64,000 nt of DNA from CAVWUA01 sp963758025 (GCA_963758025.1 CAVWUA010000016.1:372001-436000); one strand, 5' to 3'; positions 9,538-19,202 are shown, counted from the stretch's first letter. A program made the numbers and translations. Notes: a model not told the origin generated them from the sequence alone.

Positions 9538-9589
9538 TAGGGAGGGCACTCCCCTCCGCTTGCCGAGAGGATGGGCGGTGCCCTCCCTA
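9538..9589. repeat. Inverted repeat, 12-bp perfect stem
   Basis: TAGGGAGGGCAC (9538-9549) pairs perfectly with GTGCCCTCCCTA (9578-9589) around a 28-base spacer that itself contains short complementary runs. It lies 21 bases after the GT4 stop and 63 before the nucleotidyltransferase start. There is no T-tract, so it is either a factor-dependent terminator/processing hairpin or a REP-type dispersed repeat. Confidence 0.55.
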
Positions 9590-9652
9590 TAAGAATGGCG
9601 TTCTTCGCGATGAATGCTTCCCCGGCGGCTTTCTCCAAGGAAGGGGGATTCC

Positions 9653-10399
9653 ATGCAGGCGATCGTTCTGGCGGGCGGTAAGGGCACGAGGCTCCGACCG
9701 TTCACCCACGTCTTTCCCAAGCCGCTGATGCCGCTGGGGGATGCCGAGCCGATGCCGATCCTGGAGGTCGTCCTCCGGCAACTCGCCCGGTTCGGCTTTC
9801 GCGACGTGACCATCATCACCGGCTACCTGACCGAGCTGATCGAGGCCTTCTGCGGCACCGGCCAGCGCTTCGGGACCCGCATCGACTATCGCCGCGAGGT
9901 GACGCCCCTCGGAACGGCCGGTGGCCTGACGCTCATCGAGCGGCCCGATGAGCCGGTCCTGGTCATCAACGGAGATATCCTCACCACGCTCGACTTCGGC
10001 GCAATGTACGATTTCCACCGCCAGCGCGCCGCGAGAGCCACGATTGCCTCCTTTCCGCGCGAGGTCCGTATCGACTTCGGCGTGCTGGAGTTCGGCGACG
10101 ACCCGCATGTGCTCTCCGGTTATCGCGAGAAGCCGCACTTCTCCTTCCAGGTGAGCATGGGCGTCTATATCCTCGACCCGGTCGCCTGGGATTATCTGAC
10201 CCCCGGTGAGCCGCTGCCCATGCCCGACCTCTTGGAGTCGCTACGGGGCGAGGGGCATCCCGTCCATTGCTTCCGACAACCTTGCGAGTGGCTCGACATC
10301 GGCCGGCACGACGATTACGCGGCGGCGAACGACGTCTTTCAGGCCCGCCGCGCGGAGTTCCTCGGGGCGGGGGATCGGCCGAAGTTGAAAATTGGTTAG
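9653..10399 (+). CDS. Sugar nucleotidyltransferase (NTP_transferase family)
   Basis: A 248-residue enzyme that activates a sugar 1-phosphate with an NTP. Seen: MQAIVLAGGKGTRLRPFTH (pyrophosphorylase signature), VFPKPLMPLGD, the GTAGGL motif, VINGDILTTLDF (metal-binding Asp) and DIGRHDDYAAAND near the C-terminus. The compact length and lack of a left-handed helix domain resemble HddC / mannose-1-phosphate guanylyltransferases rather than GlmU or RfbA; D-glycero-D-manno-heptose-1-P activation would fit the neighbouring heptosyltransferase but is inference. ATG at 9653 follows AAGGAAGGGGG; the upstream in-frame extension lacks a site. Confidence 0.75.
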   Translation: MQAIVLAGGKGTRLRPFTHVFPKPLMPLGDAEPMPILEVVLRQLARFGFRDVTIITGYLTELIEAFCGTGQRFGTRIDYRREVTPLGTAGGLTLIERPDEPVLVINGDILTTLDFGAMYDFHRQRAARATIASFPREVRIDFGVLEFGDDPHVLSGYREKPHFSFQVSMGVYILDPVAWDYLTPGEPLPMPDLLESLRGEGHPVHCFRQPCEWLDIGRHDDYAAANDVFQARRAEFLGAGDRPKLKIG

Positions 10400-10476
10400 G
10401 ATCTCGACGCGAATCACGCGAAGATCGGGTTCAGTACGTCGAGATCCCCTCTCTCCATTCGCGGGCCATTCCTTCC

Positions 10477-12255
10477 ATGCCACCGATTCCGTGCGGCATC
10501 ATCGCGGCCGTTCTCGGCTATTTCTTCGGCGCGATCCCGTTCGCGTACCTGATCGTCCGCGCGCGGAAAGGGATCGATATCCGCACGATCGGCTCGGGGA
10601 ACGTCGGCGCGACGAATGCCGGGCGCTTGCTCGGCTTCCGCTACTTCCTCCTGGTCTTCGCCCTGGACATCAGCAAAGGGCTGCTGCCGACCCTCCTTCT
10701 GCCGAGGCTGGCGGAATATCTGGCGGGAACCGAGTTACCGAGTCTCCCCGTCTTCGTCGCCCTGACAACGATCCTCGGCCACAACTTCCCGATCTATCTC
10801 CGATTTCGAGGGGGGAAGGGGGTCGCGACGAGCCTGGGGGCCTTGTTCGCTCTCGACCCGTTCGCGAGCGCGGCGACGGCCTCAGCCTTCCTCGTGTTCG
10901 TGCTGATCACGCGCATCGTTTCGCTCTCGTCGGTCATGGCGGGAATCGTCTTCGTTCTTGTGCATTTTTCGACCACCGAGCACCCGTGGAGCCGTCGCGA
11001 GCTGGCCATGAGCGTCGTGACCATCGGATTGTTGGGGATGTTGATCATGAGGCATCGCGCGAATTTCGTCCGGATCTGGCAAGGAACGGAACCACGGATC
11101 TCGTTCCGCAAGAAACGCAACCCGCCGGGGGGTCGCGTGGTCGTCGCGGCGCTGATCCCTCTGGCCCTGCTGGCCACGACCGGCGCCTTCGTCGCGTACA
11201 AGGCGAAGCAAACTCCGACACTCCAGTGCGGTCCGTTGACGCTCGCCACCGGCACCCGCGTCAACACCGGCCATCAGCGCTCCGAGCGCCTGGTCTTTCT
11301 CGACAACGAGCGTCTGCTGGCCGTGGCCTGCCCGCGCTACAACCGGGTGATGCTCTATCGGGTCAACGATCACACCAACCTGGAACTCGTTCGAGACATC
11401 GCGCTCGAAGGCCGCCCGGTGGCGTTGTGTCCGACGGACGACCGCCTTTATGTCCTCCAGCGGCCGATTGCCGACGCGCGGCATCTCGAACCGGGCTACT
11501 GGCAAACGTTCGATTTTCAAGGACAGCCGATCGGCTCGACGTTCCCCGTCGGCTACGACCCCGACGACATGGCCCTCTCCGCCGATGGACAGACCGCGTG
11601 GGTTGTCCTGTCGGGCAACGCCGAGGGTGAAACCAACCGACCCGACCCCGAGTTGATTGCCGTGGACCTTGACGGTACGGAAGCGGTCGTAAAAGGTCGC
11701 TTGACCTTCGACCGGCCCGACGATGACCCGGAGCGGATCACCCTCTCGGCGCGGGGAGACGTCGCGGCGGTGGTGTTGCTCGGGTCGAACGAGGTCGCCT
11801 CGATCGACCTGTCGGACCCGCATCAACCCCGGCTCGCGGGCCGATCGGAGCTTCCCGCGCTGGAGGTTCCCTATGCGTCTGCCCTGGGGGACGACTGGAT
11901 CATGATGCCCGTCGATTCGGATCGGGAGTCCGTCGTCCTGAATCGGAACGACGCGTCCGCGTCTCCGGCATCTCGCTTTCTGGTCACCACGTTGCCCGGT
12001 GATTCGGCGCTCGAAGTGGTCCATGCCGCCCAGCACCGTTCGCTCGGCCGTCTGCCGCTGCACGGTTCCTTCAACCTGGGATCGGTGATCCCGACCGGCA
12101 TCGCCACGGCCCCCGCGCGCGGTCTCCTGGCCGTCGCCGAGCGCGCGGGTGGGGTTCGCCTGATTTCCGTTCGCTGGAACCATGCCGCCATCGACGAAAG
12201 TCCGGCGCGACCGCTGGTCACCGCCCTGAAGAAACCCACGTCGAGCCGCGAATAA
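10477..12255 (+). CDS. plsY: PlsY glycerol-3-phosphate acyltransferase fused to a propeller-like domain
   Basis: Residues 1-210 are a complete PlsY: hydrophobic helices, IGSGNVGATNAGR (38-50), GHNFPIYLRFRGGKGVATSL (101-120) and a third HRAN motif (193-196). PlsY transfers acyl from acyl-phosphate to glycerol-3-phosphate in the inner membrane, the first step of phospholipid synthesis. Normal PlsY ends near here. This protein continues with another membrane helix (about 221-241) and some 350 residues with repeated strand-rich segments (NERLLAVACPRYNR, DDRLYVLQRP, MALSADGQTAWVVLS, ITLSARGDVAAVVLLGSNEV) resembling WD40/YVTN-type beta-propeller blades. ATG at 10477 chosen by PlsY N-terminus. The frame is continuous, so the fusion is real in this sequence. 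Confidence 0.85.
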   Translation: MPPIPCGIIAAVLGYFFGAIPFAYLIVRARKGIDIRTIGSGNVGATNAGRLLGFRYFLLVFALDISKGLLPTLLLPRLAEYLAGTELPSLPVFVALTTILGHNFPIYLRFRGGKGVATSLGALFALDPFASAATASAFLVFVLITRIVSLSSVMAGIVFVLVHFSTTEHPWSRRELAMSVVTIGLLGMLIMRHRANFVRIWQGTEPRISFRKKRNPPGGRVVVAALIPLALLATTGAFVAYKAKQTPTLQCGPLTLATGTRVNTGHQRSERLVFLDNERLLAVACPRYNRVMLYRVNDHTNLELVRDIALEGRPVALCPTDDRLYVLQRPIADARHLEPGYWQTFDFQGQPIGSTFPVGYDPDDMALSADGQTAWVVLSGNAEGETNRPDPELIAVDLDGTEAVVKGRLTFDRPDDDPERITLSARGDVAAVVLLGSNEVASIDLSDPHQPRLAGRSELPALEVPYASALGDDWIMMPVDSDRESVVLNRNDASASPASRFLVTTLPGDSALEVVHAAQHRSLGRLPLHGSFNLGSVIPTGIATAPARGLLAVAERAGGVRLISVRWNHAAIDESPARPLVTALKKPTSSRE

Positions 12256-12666
12256 CGAAAATCTCTCGAAGCGACGCCGTTGGCGCAGCGGACCTTTCGT
12301 TATCCTGCGCCCTACGCGAGACCCGATCTCGATGCGCCCCTTCGCGGGACGAGCGTCGTCGTCGCTGAACCCTCCATGCGCGCCGGCGTTCTGCCGCGTT
12401 GAGATCACCGGAAAAACCCGTTACCATGGGTTCTCTCGCAGGATATCCTGATTTGAGTCACTTCCGTGGTGACTCGAATCACGAGGCAAGTCCTTGAGGA
12501 GCGACGTTTGGAGAACCGACCTGCCGGCTCTGCCGGAAGAGGTCGCGATCGGGCGGTTCTCCCAAGGACGCGGTTCTGGATGTCCTGACGGCCGACTCAT
12601 TTCTCTACCCCGCCTGGCGCGGGATAGACCTCGGTGGTCGCTGAGGTAGCTCCTGGAGATCCCGAC
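12256..12666. other. Intergenic gap, 411 bp, with a 12-bp stem hairpin
   Basis: No supported gene. One hairpin stands out: 12450-12461 pairs with 12469-12480 around a 7-base loop (core GAGTCAC/GTGACTC, one G-U pair). It is about 190 bases before the next start and has no T-run, so a regulatory or transcript-stability role is only a guess. The gap should contain the promoter of the 12667 gene. Confidence 0.4.
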
Positions 12667-15600
12667 ATGGAAATGCCACCAATTCAATCGCGCTGCCCGC
12701 ACTGTCAGCATGTCATCAGGGTCAAGCCGAAATTCCAGGGTCGGGTCGTCACCTGTAAGCAATGCGAGGGCTCGTTTCGGATCTCAAGCCGCGTCCAGAT
12801 CTCCTGTCCGGGCTGCCGGAGCGATTTACGGTTCAGTCCGGAACGGATCGGCACTCAAGTCATCTGCAAACTCTGCTCCCACGAATTCCTGGCCGAGCCC
12901 GAGGGGGATTTCCTGTTTGCCCCTTCGTCCGTCTGGACTCCCCAGCAATCCACGCCTCAGGACGAGCGGAAAGACCGGGTGGAGACGCCCGTCCCCGCGC
13001 CGGTGACGCACGAGGACGAGGCCGAGCAACCTGGGGCCGACCTCGACGACCGGACGGCGGCGGAGGCGTTTGACGAACAACTCCGGAAAGAGCTGAGCCA
13101 ACTCTCGGATGTTCCGGACCGCGAGTCGGACCGGAACGAACCGCACGAGTCGATCGAGGCCTCGGACTCCGCATTCGTGGAATTGGTGACGCATGAGGAC
13201 GAGGACGAGCAACCGGAAGCCAATCTCGATGACCGGACGGCGGCGGAGGTTCCGGACCGCGAGCCGAACTGGAACGAGCTGTTGGAGCCGGTCGAAGCAT
13301 CGGATTCCGAACGCGTGGAATTGGTGACACACGAGGACGAGGTTCAGCCATCGGAAGCCAATCTCGACGACCAGACGGTGGTGCCGGTGGAGGTTCCGGA
13401 CCGTGAGCCGGACTGGAACGAGCCGCTAGAGCCAGAGCGTGAGCCGCACGAGCCGGTCGAAGTATCGGATTCCGAACTGATGGAGTTGGTTACGCATGAG
13501 GACGAAGTTCAGCAATCGGAAGCCAATCTTGACGACCAGACGGTGGCGCCGGTGGAGGTTCCGGACCGTGAGCCGGACCGGAACGAGCCATTAGAGCCAG
13601 AACGTGAGTCGCACGAGCCGGTCGAGGTATCGGATTCCGAACTGATGGAGTTGGTGACACACGAGGACGAAGTCCAGCAATCGGAAGCCAATCTCGATGA
13701 CCAGACGGCGGCGGAGGCGTTTGACGATCAACTCCGGGAAGAACTGAGCCCGCTCTCGGAGGTTCCGGAGCGGAACGAGCCGCTGGCTCCAGAGCGTGAG
13801 CCTCAGGAGCCGGTCGACGCCTCGGATTCCGAACTGATGGAGTTGGTGACACTCGAGGACGAAGTCCAGCAATCGGAAGCCAACCTCGATGACCAGACGG
13901 CGGCGCCGGTGGAGGTTCCGGACCGTGAGCCGGACCGGAGCGAGCTGTTGGAGTCAGAGCGTGAGCCGCACGAGCCGCAGGTTGACGCCTCGGACTCCGC
14001 ACTGGCGGAGGCGCGGTCCGAGCTTGACCAGGTTCGCGAGCAGGCCCGCGTGCTCCAGGAGCAAGTCGCCGAGTTGCTTCCGCTGAAAGAGGAGCTTGAG
14101 GTTGCCAGGGCCGAGGCCACGCGCCTTCAGGAGTCGCTCCAGGAGGCCCAGGCCGCCACGAGTCAGGCGGACCAACAGCGGGCCGGAGAGATCGAGTCCC
14201 TTCGGGCCGAACGTGACCAGCTCCAGGACGCGATGCGTTCTCTGCGCGACGAGCAGGAATCGCAACGCGCCGAGACCGAGACACTCCGAAACGAGTCCCT
14301 CTCACTCCAAACCGAGCAGGAGTCGCTTCGGACGGAGCGGGACCAGCTTCACGAACAGATCCGCTCGCTCCAGGAACAGCACACGGAGATCGACCCGCTC
14401 CGGCAGGAGTTGGAGGACGCCCGGCTCGAAGCCGACCGGCTCCGGGCGGAGCTCAAGGACGTGCACGAGCAACTCGCCGCGCGACAGGCGGAACTTCAGG
14501 TCGCCGGATCGCTGGCCGAGGAGCTTGAGTCGCTACGCGCTCACCGCGATCGGCTCCAGGATGAGTTGCAGGGCCTCCGCGATGAAAATGAATCGCTCCG
14601 CGCCGAGCAGGACCGGCTTCGCGATCAGGCCGGGAGTTCGCCGGAGCTAGCCAGCGAGATGGAATCCCTGAAGGCGGAGCTTGAGGACGCCCGAGCCCAT
14701 GTTGACCGGCTTCAGGTGGAACTTCAGGAAGCTCAGGCCCAGATCGCCTCGCACGAGACCGAACGCGAGGCCACACGATCGCTGAGCGAGGAACTCGACG
14801 CGGTCCGCGCGGATCGGGATCGGCTCCAGAGCGAGACGGAGGAACTTCGCGTCGCGCACGAGCGGCGCGATGCGGAAGCCCAGACACTCCAGGCAAGCTT
14901 TGCCGCGATTCAGTCCGAGTGCGAAACGTTCCAGGGACAGGTCGCCGAGATCCATCCCTTGAAAGAGAGGTTGGAATCCGCCAGGGCCGAAGCCGAACGA
15001 CTCGCGGCCGAACTCCGGGAAACTCAGGATCAACTTGCCGCTCACCAGGCCCCGGAGCCGCTCGCCGAGGAACTCGAATCGATTCGCTCCGACCGCGATC
15101 GGCTCCAGGACGAGTTGCAGAGGCTCCGCGCCGAAAACGAGCGAGCACCAGAGCGAGCAGGTCCGTTGGGAGCAGTCCCTGGCCGAGGCCAACCAGCGGC
15201 ATGAGGCCGAGCGGGAGCAGTGGGAGCAAGAGCGGCGCGAGATGATCCAGGAGGCCGAGCAACGTCAGGGCGAAGAACAGGCACGCGTCGAGGCCGAGCG
15301 GCAGCGCTGGCGGGAACAGCTCGATGAGGCCCGCCAGCAGACCGAACACGCGCTCGCCTCGGCCCAGGACGAGCGCGAGCGATACAATCGTGAGGCCAAC
15401 GCCTGGAGCCAGGAGCGTGCCCAACTGTCCATCGGTCCCGACCTGATTCAGAACGCGGTCCAGGAAGCCGATCAGCGTCATCAGGCCGATATCGCTCGAT
15501 TTCACCAGGCACTGGCGGAGGCCCAGAGACGCGCGGAGGTTCTGGAACAACGGAATCAGGAGCTGGGCGGCCAGGTCCAGAGACTGCTCGCCGATGCCCA

Positions 15601-15877
15601 GGCCCAGCGGCCGCATCCGGACCGCGAGAGGGAACGCCAGGAGTCCGAGAGGGTTCAGCCCGCACGCCAGCCCGAGCCGGCGCCGCAGCAGGCCGATCCC
15701 TGGAACTTTTCGGTCGCGGCGGGTATCAGCCCCGTAGGCAGGTCCGCCGCGCCCGAGACGGTTCCAAACGCTGAACCGGCGCCGGCCGATCGTCAAACCT
15801 TGGATTATCGCGACATCGCCCTGGACGACTACAACTCCGAAGTATTCAAGCGTGAGATGCGAAAGCGTCAACGTTGA
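12667..15877 (+). CDS. Zinc-ribbon, acidic tandem-repeat, long coiled-coil protein (one frameshift)
   Basis: About 1,070 residues. The N-terminus has four CxxC knuckles (C10/C13, C30/C33, C47/C50, C67/C70) forming two MJ0042-type zinc ribbons. Residues about 113-450 are six imperfect acidic repeats, each opening VTHEDE or VTLEDE. The rest, to about residue 1000, is a continuous SMC-like coiled coil rich in LRAE, LQDEL and LEDAR heptads, followed by a Gln/Pro-rich linker and a conserved-looking end (DYRDIALDDYNSEVFKREMR). A break near 15135-15150 shifts frame once. ATG at 12667 is preceded by CTGGAGA; a GTG at 12634 is weaker. Role unknown; the architecture suggests a scaffold or stalk-like structural protein. 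Confidence 0.8.
13003..14010 (+). repeat. Six acidic tandem repeats within a coding sequence, mosaic units
   Basis: Units begin at 13003, 13186, 13324, 13489, 13654 and 13846, giving lengths of 183, 138, 165, 165, 192 and about 165 bases, all multiples of three. Each opens with VTHEDE (VTLEDE in the last), then an ANLDD or ADLDD core, and closes with ASDS or VSDS. Units 1 and 5 share an extra module (AEAFD, QLR, ELS, LS) in place of the VPVEVPDREPD module found in 3, 4 and 6. Units 3 and 4 are almost identical. The mosaic pattern suggests duplication plus recombination among units. Confidence 0.85.
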
Positions 15878-15985
15878 GCCAGCGGTGGGCCATGCTCCGC
15901 CCCTTCGTGAAGGAGACGTGGGGTGGGGACGATGGTGGATGCGTCCGTTGACGTTGCCCGCATCGGGATCGGGAGGAAGCCGCCG

Positions 15986-16778
15986 ATGTCTCTTTATCTC
16001 TACGGAGGCGAAAATCTCCGCCGCCGGTTCCTCAACCTCGTGCGGGACGCGCTCGGACCGGTCCTCGGGGAACATCTCGCTCTGGTGGACGAACGCGGCA
16101 CGACCGCCGCGCAGGTCCGATTCACGCGGTACGTCACCGATGCGCCGAACGCCACGCGCACTCAGGTGCAATTCTTCCGGTTCCTGGACGGGATCGTCCG
16201 CGACACGGTGTACCGGGTGGAGCTTGAGCTGGTCAGCGGCGAATCTCCCCCGCAGTGGGGTCAGGCCCTGGCCGCGCCAGCGGATCGACGTGGGGGACAT
16301 CGAGGCGATCGGCGCCAACCACCAGGCGTTCAGCCGGGCGGGCGTCCTCACGCACGAGATCGCCGAGCGGCTCTGGCTGGTGATGCACGGCTATCATCAT
16401 CGTCCGCTCCAGGACGAGGCCGAAGCGGTCGCCTGGGAGATCCTCTGGTTCCGCCCCGCGCACGCCTACGCCCTCCGTCGCGAGGAGGACGTCACCGGCT
16501 GGCGTCGCACAGGCGAAACCACCACCGACGAAACCCCGGAGCGCGTGCGCCAGCACCCGGAGATCGCTCAATTTTTCCGCGTCATGATCCCCGGTTGCGA
16601 CCACCCCTTCCCCACGCGGGTCGAGTTCCACTTCGAGCCCATCCGCGGCGGCCAGAGCTACCGGGGCCGTCGCCGCATGATCGCCACCGTCCGCTGCAAC
16701 GGCACCCCCGGCGTCGAGGAGTTCGTGCAGGACGTTCCCGTCGGCTCACGCTCGGCCCGTCCCCTCGGTGTCCACTGA
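15986..16778 (+). CDS. Hypothetical protein after the coiled-coil gene (one frameshift)
   Basis: Begins MSLYLYGGENLRRRFLNLVR at ATG 15986 with GGGAGGAAG upstream. The first frame runs through VQFFRFLDGIVRDTVYRVEL to GQALAAP; a second frame continues from about 16280 with RIDVGDIEAIGANHQAF, THEIAERLWLVMHGYHH and FEPIRGGQSYRGRRR, ending VGSRSARPLGVH at 16778. One indel near 16275-16282 joins them (about 264 residues). I do not recognise the family. A His-rich helix (HEIAERLWLVMHGYHH) could bind metal but is not a canonical HExxH. It sits 109 bases after the coiled-coil gene on the same strand and may work with it. Confidence 0.6.
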
Positions 16779-16802
16779 TGCAGGATCGAGAGAGTTGAGG
16801 TC

Positions 16803-16860
16803 GACCACCGCCGAAACCCACTGACGAATCAAGAGAGATCCGTGGGTTTCGGCGGTGGTC
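16803..16860. terminator. Perfect 19-bp inverted repeat between convergent genes
   Basis: Positions 16803-16821 pair perfectly with 16842-16860 around a 20-base loop, and GTTGA/TCAAC extends the stem outside a small mismatch. It lies between the stop at 16778 (plus) and the stop at 16903 (minus), the expected site of a shared bidirectional terminator. There is no T-run on either side, so factor-dependent termination or a REP-like repeat is possible. Confidence 0.55.
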
Positions 16861-16902
16861 GGTCAACTATGACGGTCAGTGATGGAGGCTGGGTCGAGGC
16901 GA

Positions 16903-18933
16903 CTACGGCTGGCCCATTTCCACCCCGACGGCCCTCCCCCGCGCGGCCATTCCGGCGCGGAGGGTTTCGAGGATCGCCTGGGTGTCGTAGACGCAACCGC
17001 CCCAGGTCCCGCCGCCGACGGCCTGAAGGGCCGCCCAGAGCCTTGTGTCGTCGGGCAGGTCCGGGTCGGGGGAGAGGTCGGGGTGGGGCGTGCGCTCGGC
17101 CAGGAGCACCGCGCCCCGTTCCGGGCCGAACTCTTCGGCCTCGGTCCCCACGAGGTCGATCGAGCCTTCTAGCCGGACGCGATCGACGACGATGCGGATT
17201 CGATCGCCGTCGCGGACCTTGCCGATCGGGCCGCCCGCCAGAGCCTCCGGGCCGACGTGGCCGATGCACGCCCCCGTGGAGACGCCCGAGAACCGGGCGT
17301 CGGTCAGCACCGCGATCTGCTTGCCGAACGACAGGTGCTTCAAGGCCGCCGTGACCTGGTAGATCTCCTCCATGCCGGCCCCCAACGGCCCCCGGCCCAT
17401 CAGGACCAGGATATCGCCGGGCTTCAGCGGGTTGTCCCCCTGTCCCTTGATCGCCGCGATGGCGTCCCGCTCCCGGGTGAAGACCCGCGCGGGGCCGGTC
17501 TTGCGATAGACGTTGTCGGAATCGACCACCGTCGGGTCGATCGCCGTGCTCTTGATGACCGACCCCTCCGGCGCGAGGTTGCCCCGGGGGAACGTGACGG
17601 TGCTCGTCAGCCCCTTCTCTTTCGCTCGCACGGGGTTCATGATCACGTCATCGGGATCAACCCCATCCTGCGCGAACAATCGCTCGCGGAGCCGCTTCCG
17701 TCGTTCGCTCTCCGGCCACCAGTCGAGCACCCGCCCGAGCGGCTCGCCGGTCGCCGTCAGGACGCTCTCATCCAGCAGTCCGAGTGCCCGGAGGTGGAGC
17801 ATCACCTCCGGCACGCCGCCGGCCATGAAGGCGCGGATCGTCGGGTGGTAGTGCGGGCCGTTCGGCAGGACGCTCACCAGCCGGGGGACCTTCAGGTTGA
17901 TCTCGTGCCAGTCATCGACCGTCGGACGTTCCAGACCAGCGGCGAAGGCGATCGCCGGGACGTGCAGGAGCAGGTTCGTCGAGCCGCCGAACGCGGCATG
18001 GACGGTCATTGCGTTGCGAATCGCGGCCGGGGTGAGGATCTCCGCGGTCGTCAGCCCCCGGCGCACCAGGCCGACCAGCGCCCGCGCCGAGCGCCGGGCC
18101 ATGTCCCGCCAGATCGGCTGGCCGGAGGGGGCGAGCGCCGCGTGCGGGATCGTCATGCCGAGGGCCTCGGCGACGACCTGCGACGTGGCCGCCGTGCCGA
18201 GGAACTGGCAGCCGCCGCCGGGACTGGCACAGGCGCGACAGCCCAGCTCGGCCGCCTCCGGCAAGCTCAACTCCCCGTGCGAGTAGCGGGCGCCGATCGA
18301 CTGGACCTTGCCCGCGTCCTCCCCCTCCGACGGCGGCAGCGTCACCCCGCCCGGCACGAGCACCCCCGGCAGGTGTTTCGAGCCGGCCAGGGCGAGCATC
18401 ATCGCCGGCAACCCCTTGTCGCAGGTGGCGACACCGAGCACCCCCTTGCGCCTTGGCAGCGAGCGGATCAGGCGGCGGAAGACGATCGCCGCGTCGTTGC
18501 GGTAGGGCAGGCTGTCCATCATGCCGGTCGTGCCTTGCGTGCGGCCGTCGCAAGGGTCCGACACCATCCCCGCGAACGGCACGACGTCCAGCCCGCGCAG
18601 CTCCTCGGCCGCCTCGCGCACCAGCAGGCCGATCTCCCAGTGTCCGGTGTGATACCCCAGGGCGATCGGCTCGCCGTCCGGCCCTCGCAGGCCGCCCTGC
18701 GTGCTGAGGATCAGGTACGGGTCGCGATCGACCGTGGACGGCTCCCAGCCCATCCCCGCGTTCTGGCTCAGGCCGAACAGGTCGCCGGACGGCCACTCGC
18801 GGAGCATCGTGTCGGTCAACGGCAAGCTCCCCGATGGTCCCTCGGCGCTCGTCCGCACGTCCAGGAGCGACGGGTCCGAAGACTCGACCAGTTCGGAGAA
18901 GGAGAACGGTTCACTCCGGCGGGATGCGGGCAT
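16903..18933 (-). CDS. YjhG/YagF-type D-xylonate (sugar-acid) dehydratase
   Basis: A 676-residue member of the IlvD/Edd superfamily in the YjhG/YagF branch, matching the usual 650-residue length. Seen: the long N-terminal extension with LPLTDTMLREWPSGDLFGLS, NAGMGW, SDPCDGRTQGTTGMMDSL, VATCDKGLPAMM (cluster-binding Cys), CRACASPGGGCQFLGTAATS (second Cys) and TDARFSGVSTGACIGHVGPE near the C-terminus. These enzymes dehydrate D-xylonate or related aldonic acids to 2-keto-3-deoxy acids using an Fe-S cluster. It stands alone with no sugar dehydrogenase or aldolase nearby. The large opposite-strand open frame here is its shadow. Confidence 0.85.
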   Translation of the reverse strand: MPASRRSEPFSFSELVESSDPSLLDVRTSAEGPSGSLPLTDTMLREWPSGDLFGLSQNAGMGWEPSTVDRDPYLILSTQGGLRGPDGEPIALGYHTGHWEIGLLVREAAEELRGLDVVPFAGMVSDPCDGRTQGTTGMMDSLPYRNDAAIVFRRLIRSLPRRKGVLGVATCDKGLPAMMLALAGSKHLPGVLVPGGVTLPPSEGEDAGKVQSIGARYSHGELSLPEAAELGCRACASPGGGCQFLGTAATSQVVAEALGMTIPHAALAPSGQPIWRDMARRSARALVGLVRRGLTTAEILTPAAIRNAMTVHAAFGGSTNLLLHVPAIAFAAGLERPTVDDWHEINLKVPRLVSVLPNGPHYHPTIRAFMAGGVPEVMLHLRALGLLDESVLTATGEPLGRVLDWWPESERRKRLRERLFAQDGVDPDDVIMNPVRAKEKGLTSTVTFPRGNLAPEGSVIKSTAIDPTVVDSDNVYRKTGPARVFTRERDAIAAIKGQGDNPLKPGDILVLMGRGPLGAGMEEIYQVTAALKHLSFGKQIAVLTDARFSGVSTGACIGHVGPEALAGGPIGKVRDGDRIRIVVDRVRLEGSIDLVGTEAEEFGPERGAVLLAERTPHPDLSPDPDLPDDTRLWAALQAVGGGTWGGCVYDTQAILETLRAGMAARGRAVGVEMGQP

Positions 18934-19020
18934 GGGTTCGGCTCTCGATCAGGAGTCTCATGTTCGGATGGTTGAGCGGAGCGATGCCGGATGGCCTCGG
19001 CTCCAAAAAAGGGGGGTGCA

Positions 19021-19191
19021 ATGTCCCGAGAGACAATCCCCCAATCCTATGCGGGGGAAGTCGGGGAGAACAAGGTTCATGGACGCGATCCGGCTCAATT
19101 GGCATCACAAATGCTCTCTAAGTCCGAACAGTCGGGGACCTCAAACCCTTTTGAGCGTCCTATCGAGATAGAAGAGTTTCCCTCCGGGTAA
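19021..19191 (+). CDS. Small hypothetical protein, 56 residues
   Basis: A short frame starts MSRETIPQSYAGEVGENKVH at ATG 19021 directly after a GGGGGG-containing purine tract, and ends SNPFERPIEIEEFPSG 11 bases before the next gene. No transmembrane segment, cysteine or known motif. The tight spacing with the GlsB-like gene and a plausible ribosome site support it; no family recognised. It could be a stress-related small protein co-expressed with its neighbour. Confidence 0.45.
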   Translation: MSRETIPQSYAGEVGENKVHGRDPAQLASQMLSKSEQSGTSNPFERPIEIEEFPSG

Positions 19192-19202
19192 GGAGATACC
19201 TG

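Noticed and set aside
13003..14010. Repeats as a CRISPR array
   Set aside because: Units are 138-192 bases, in frame, with variable length and coding content; no constant repeat with unique spacers.
17257..18975. 572-residue open frame on the plus strand
   Set aside because: Antisense shadow of the YjhG-type dehydratase; Arg/His/Gln-rich and without any motif, as expected of a high-GC complementary frame.
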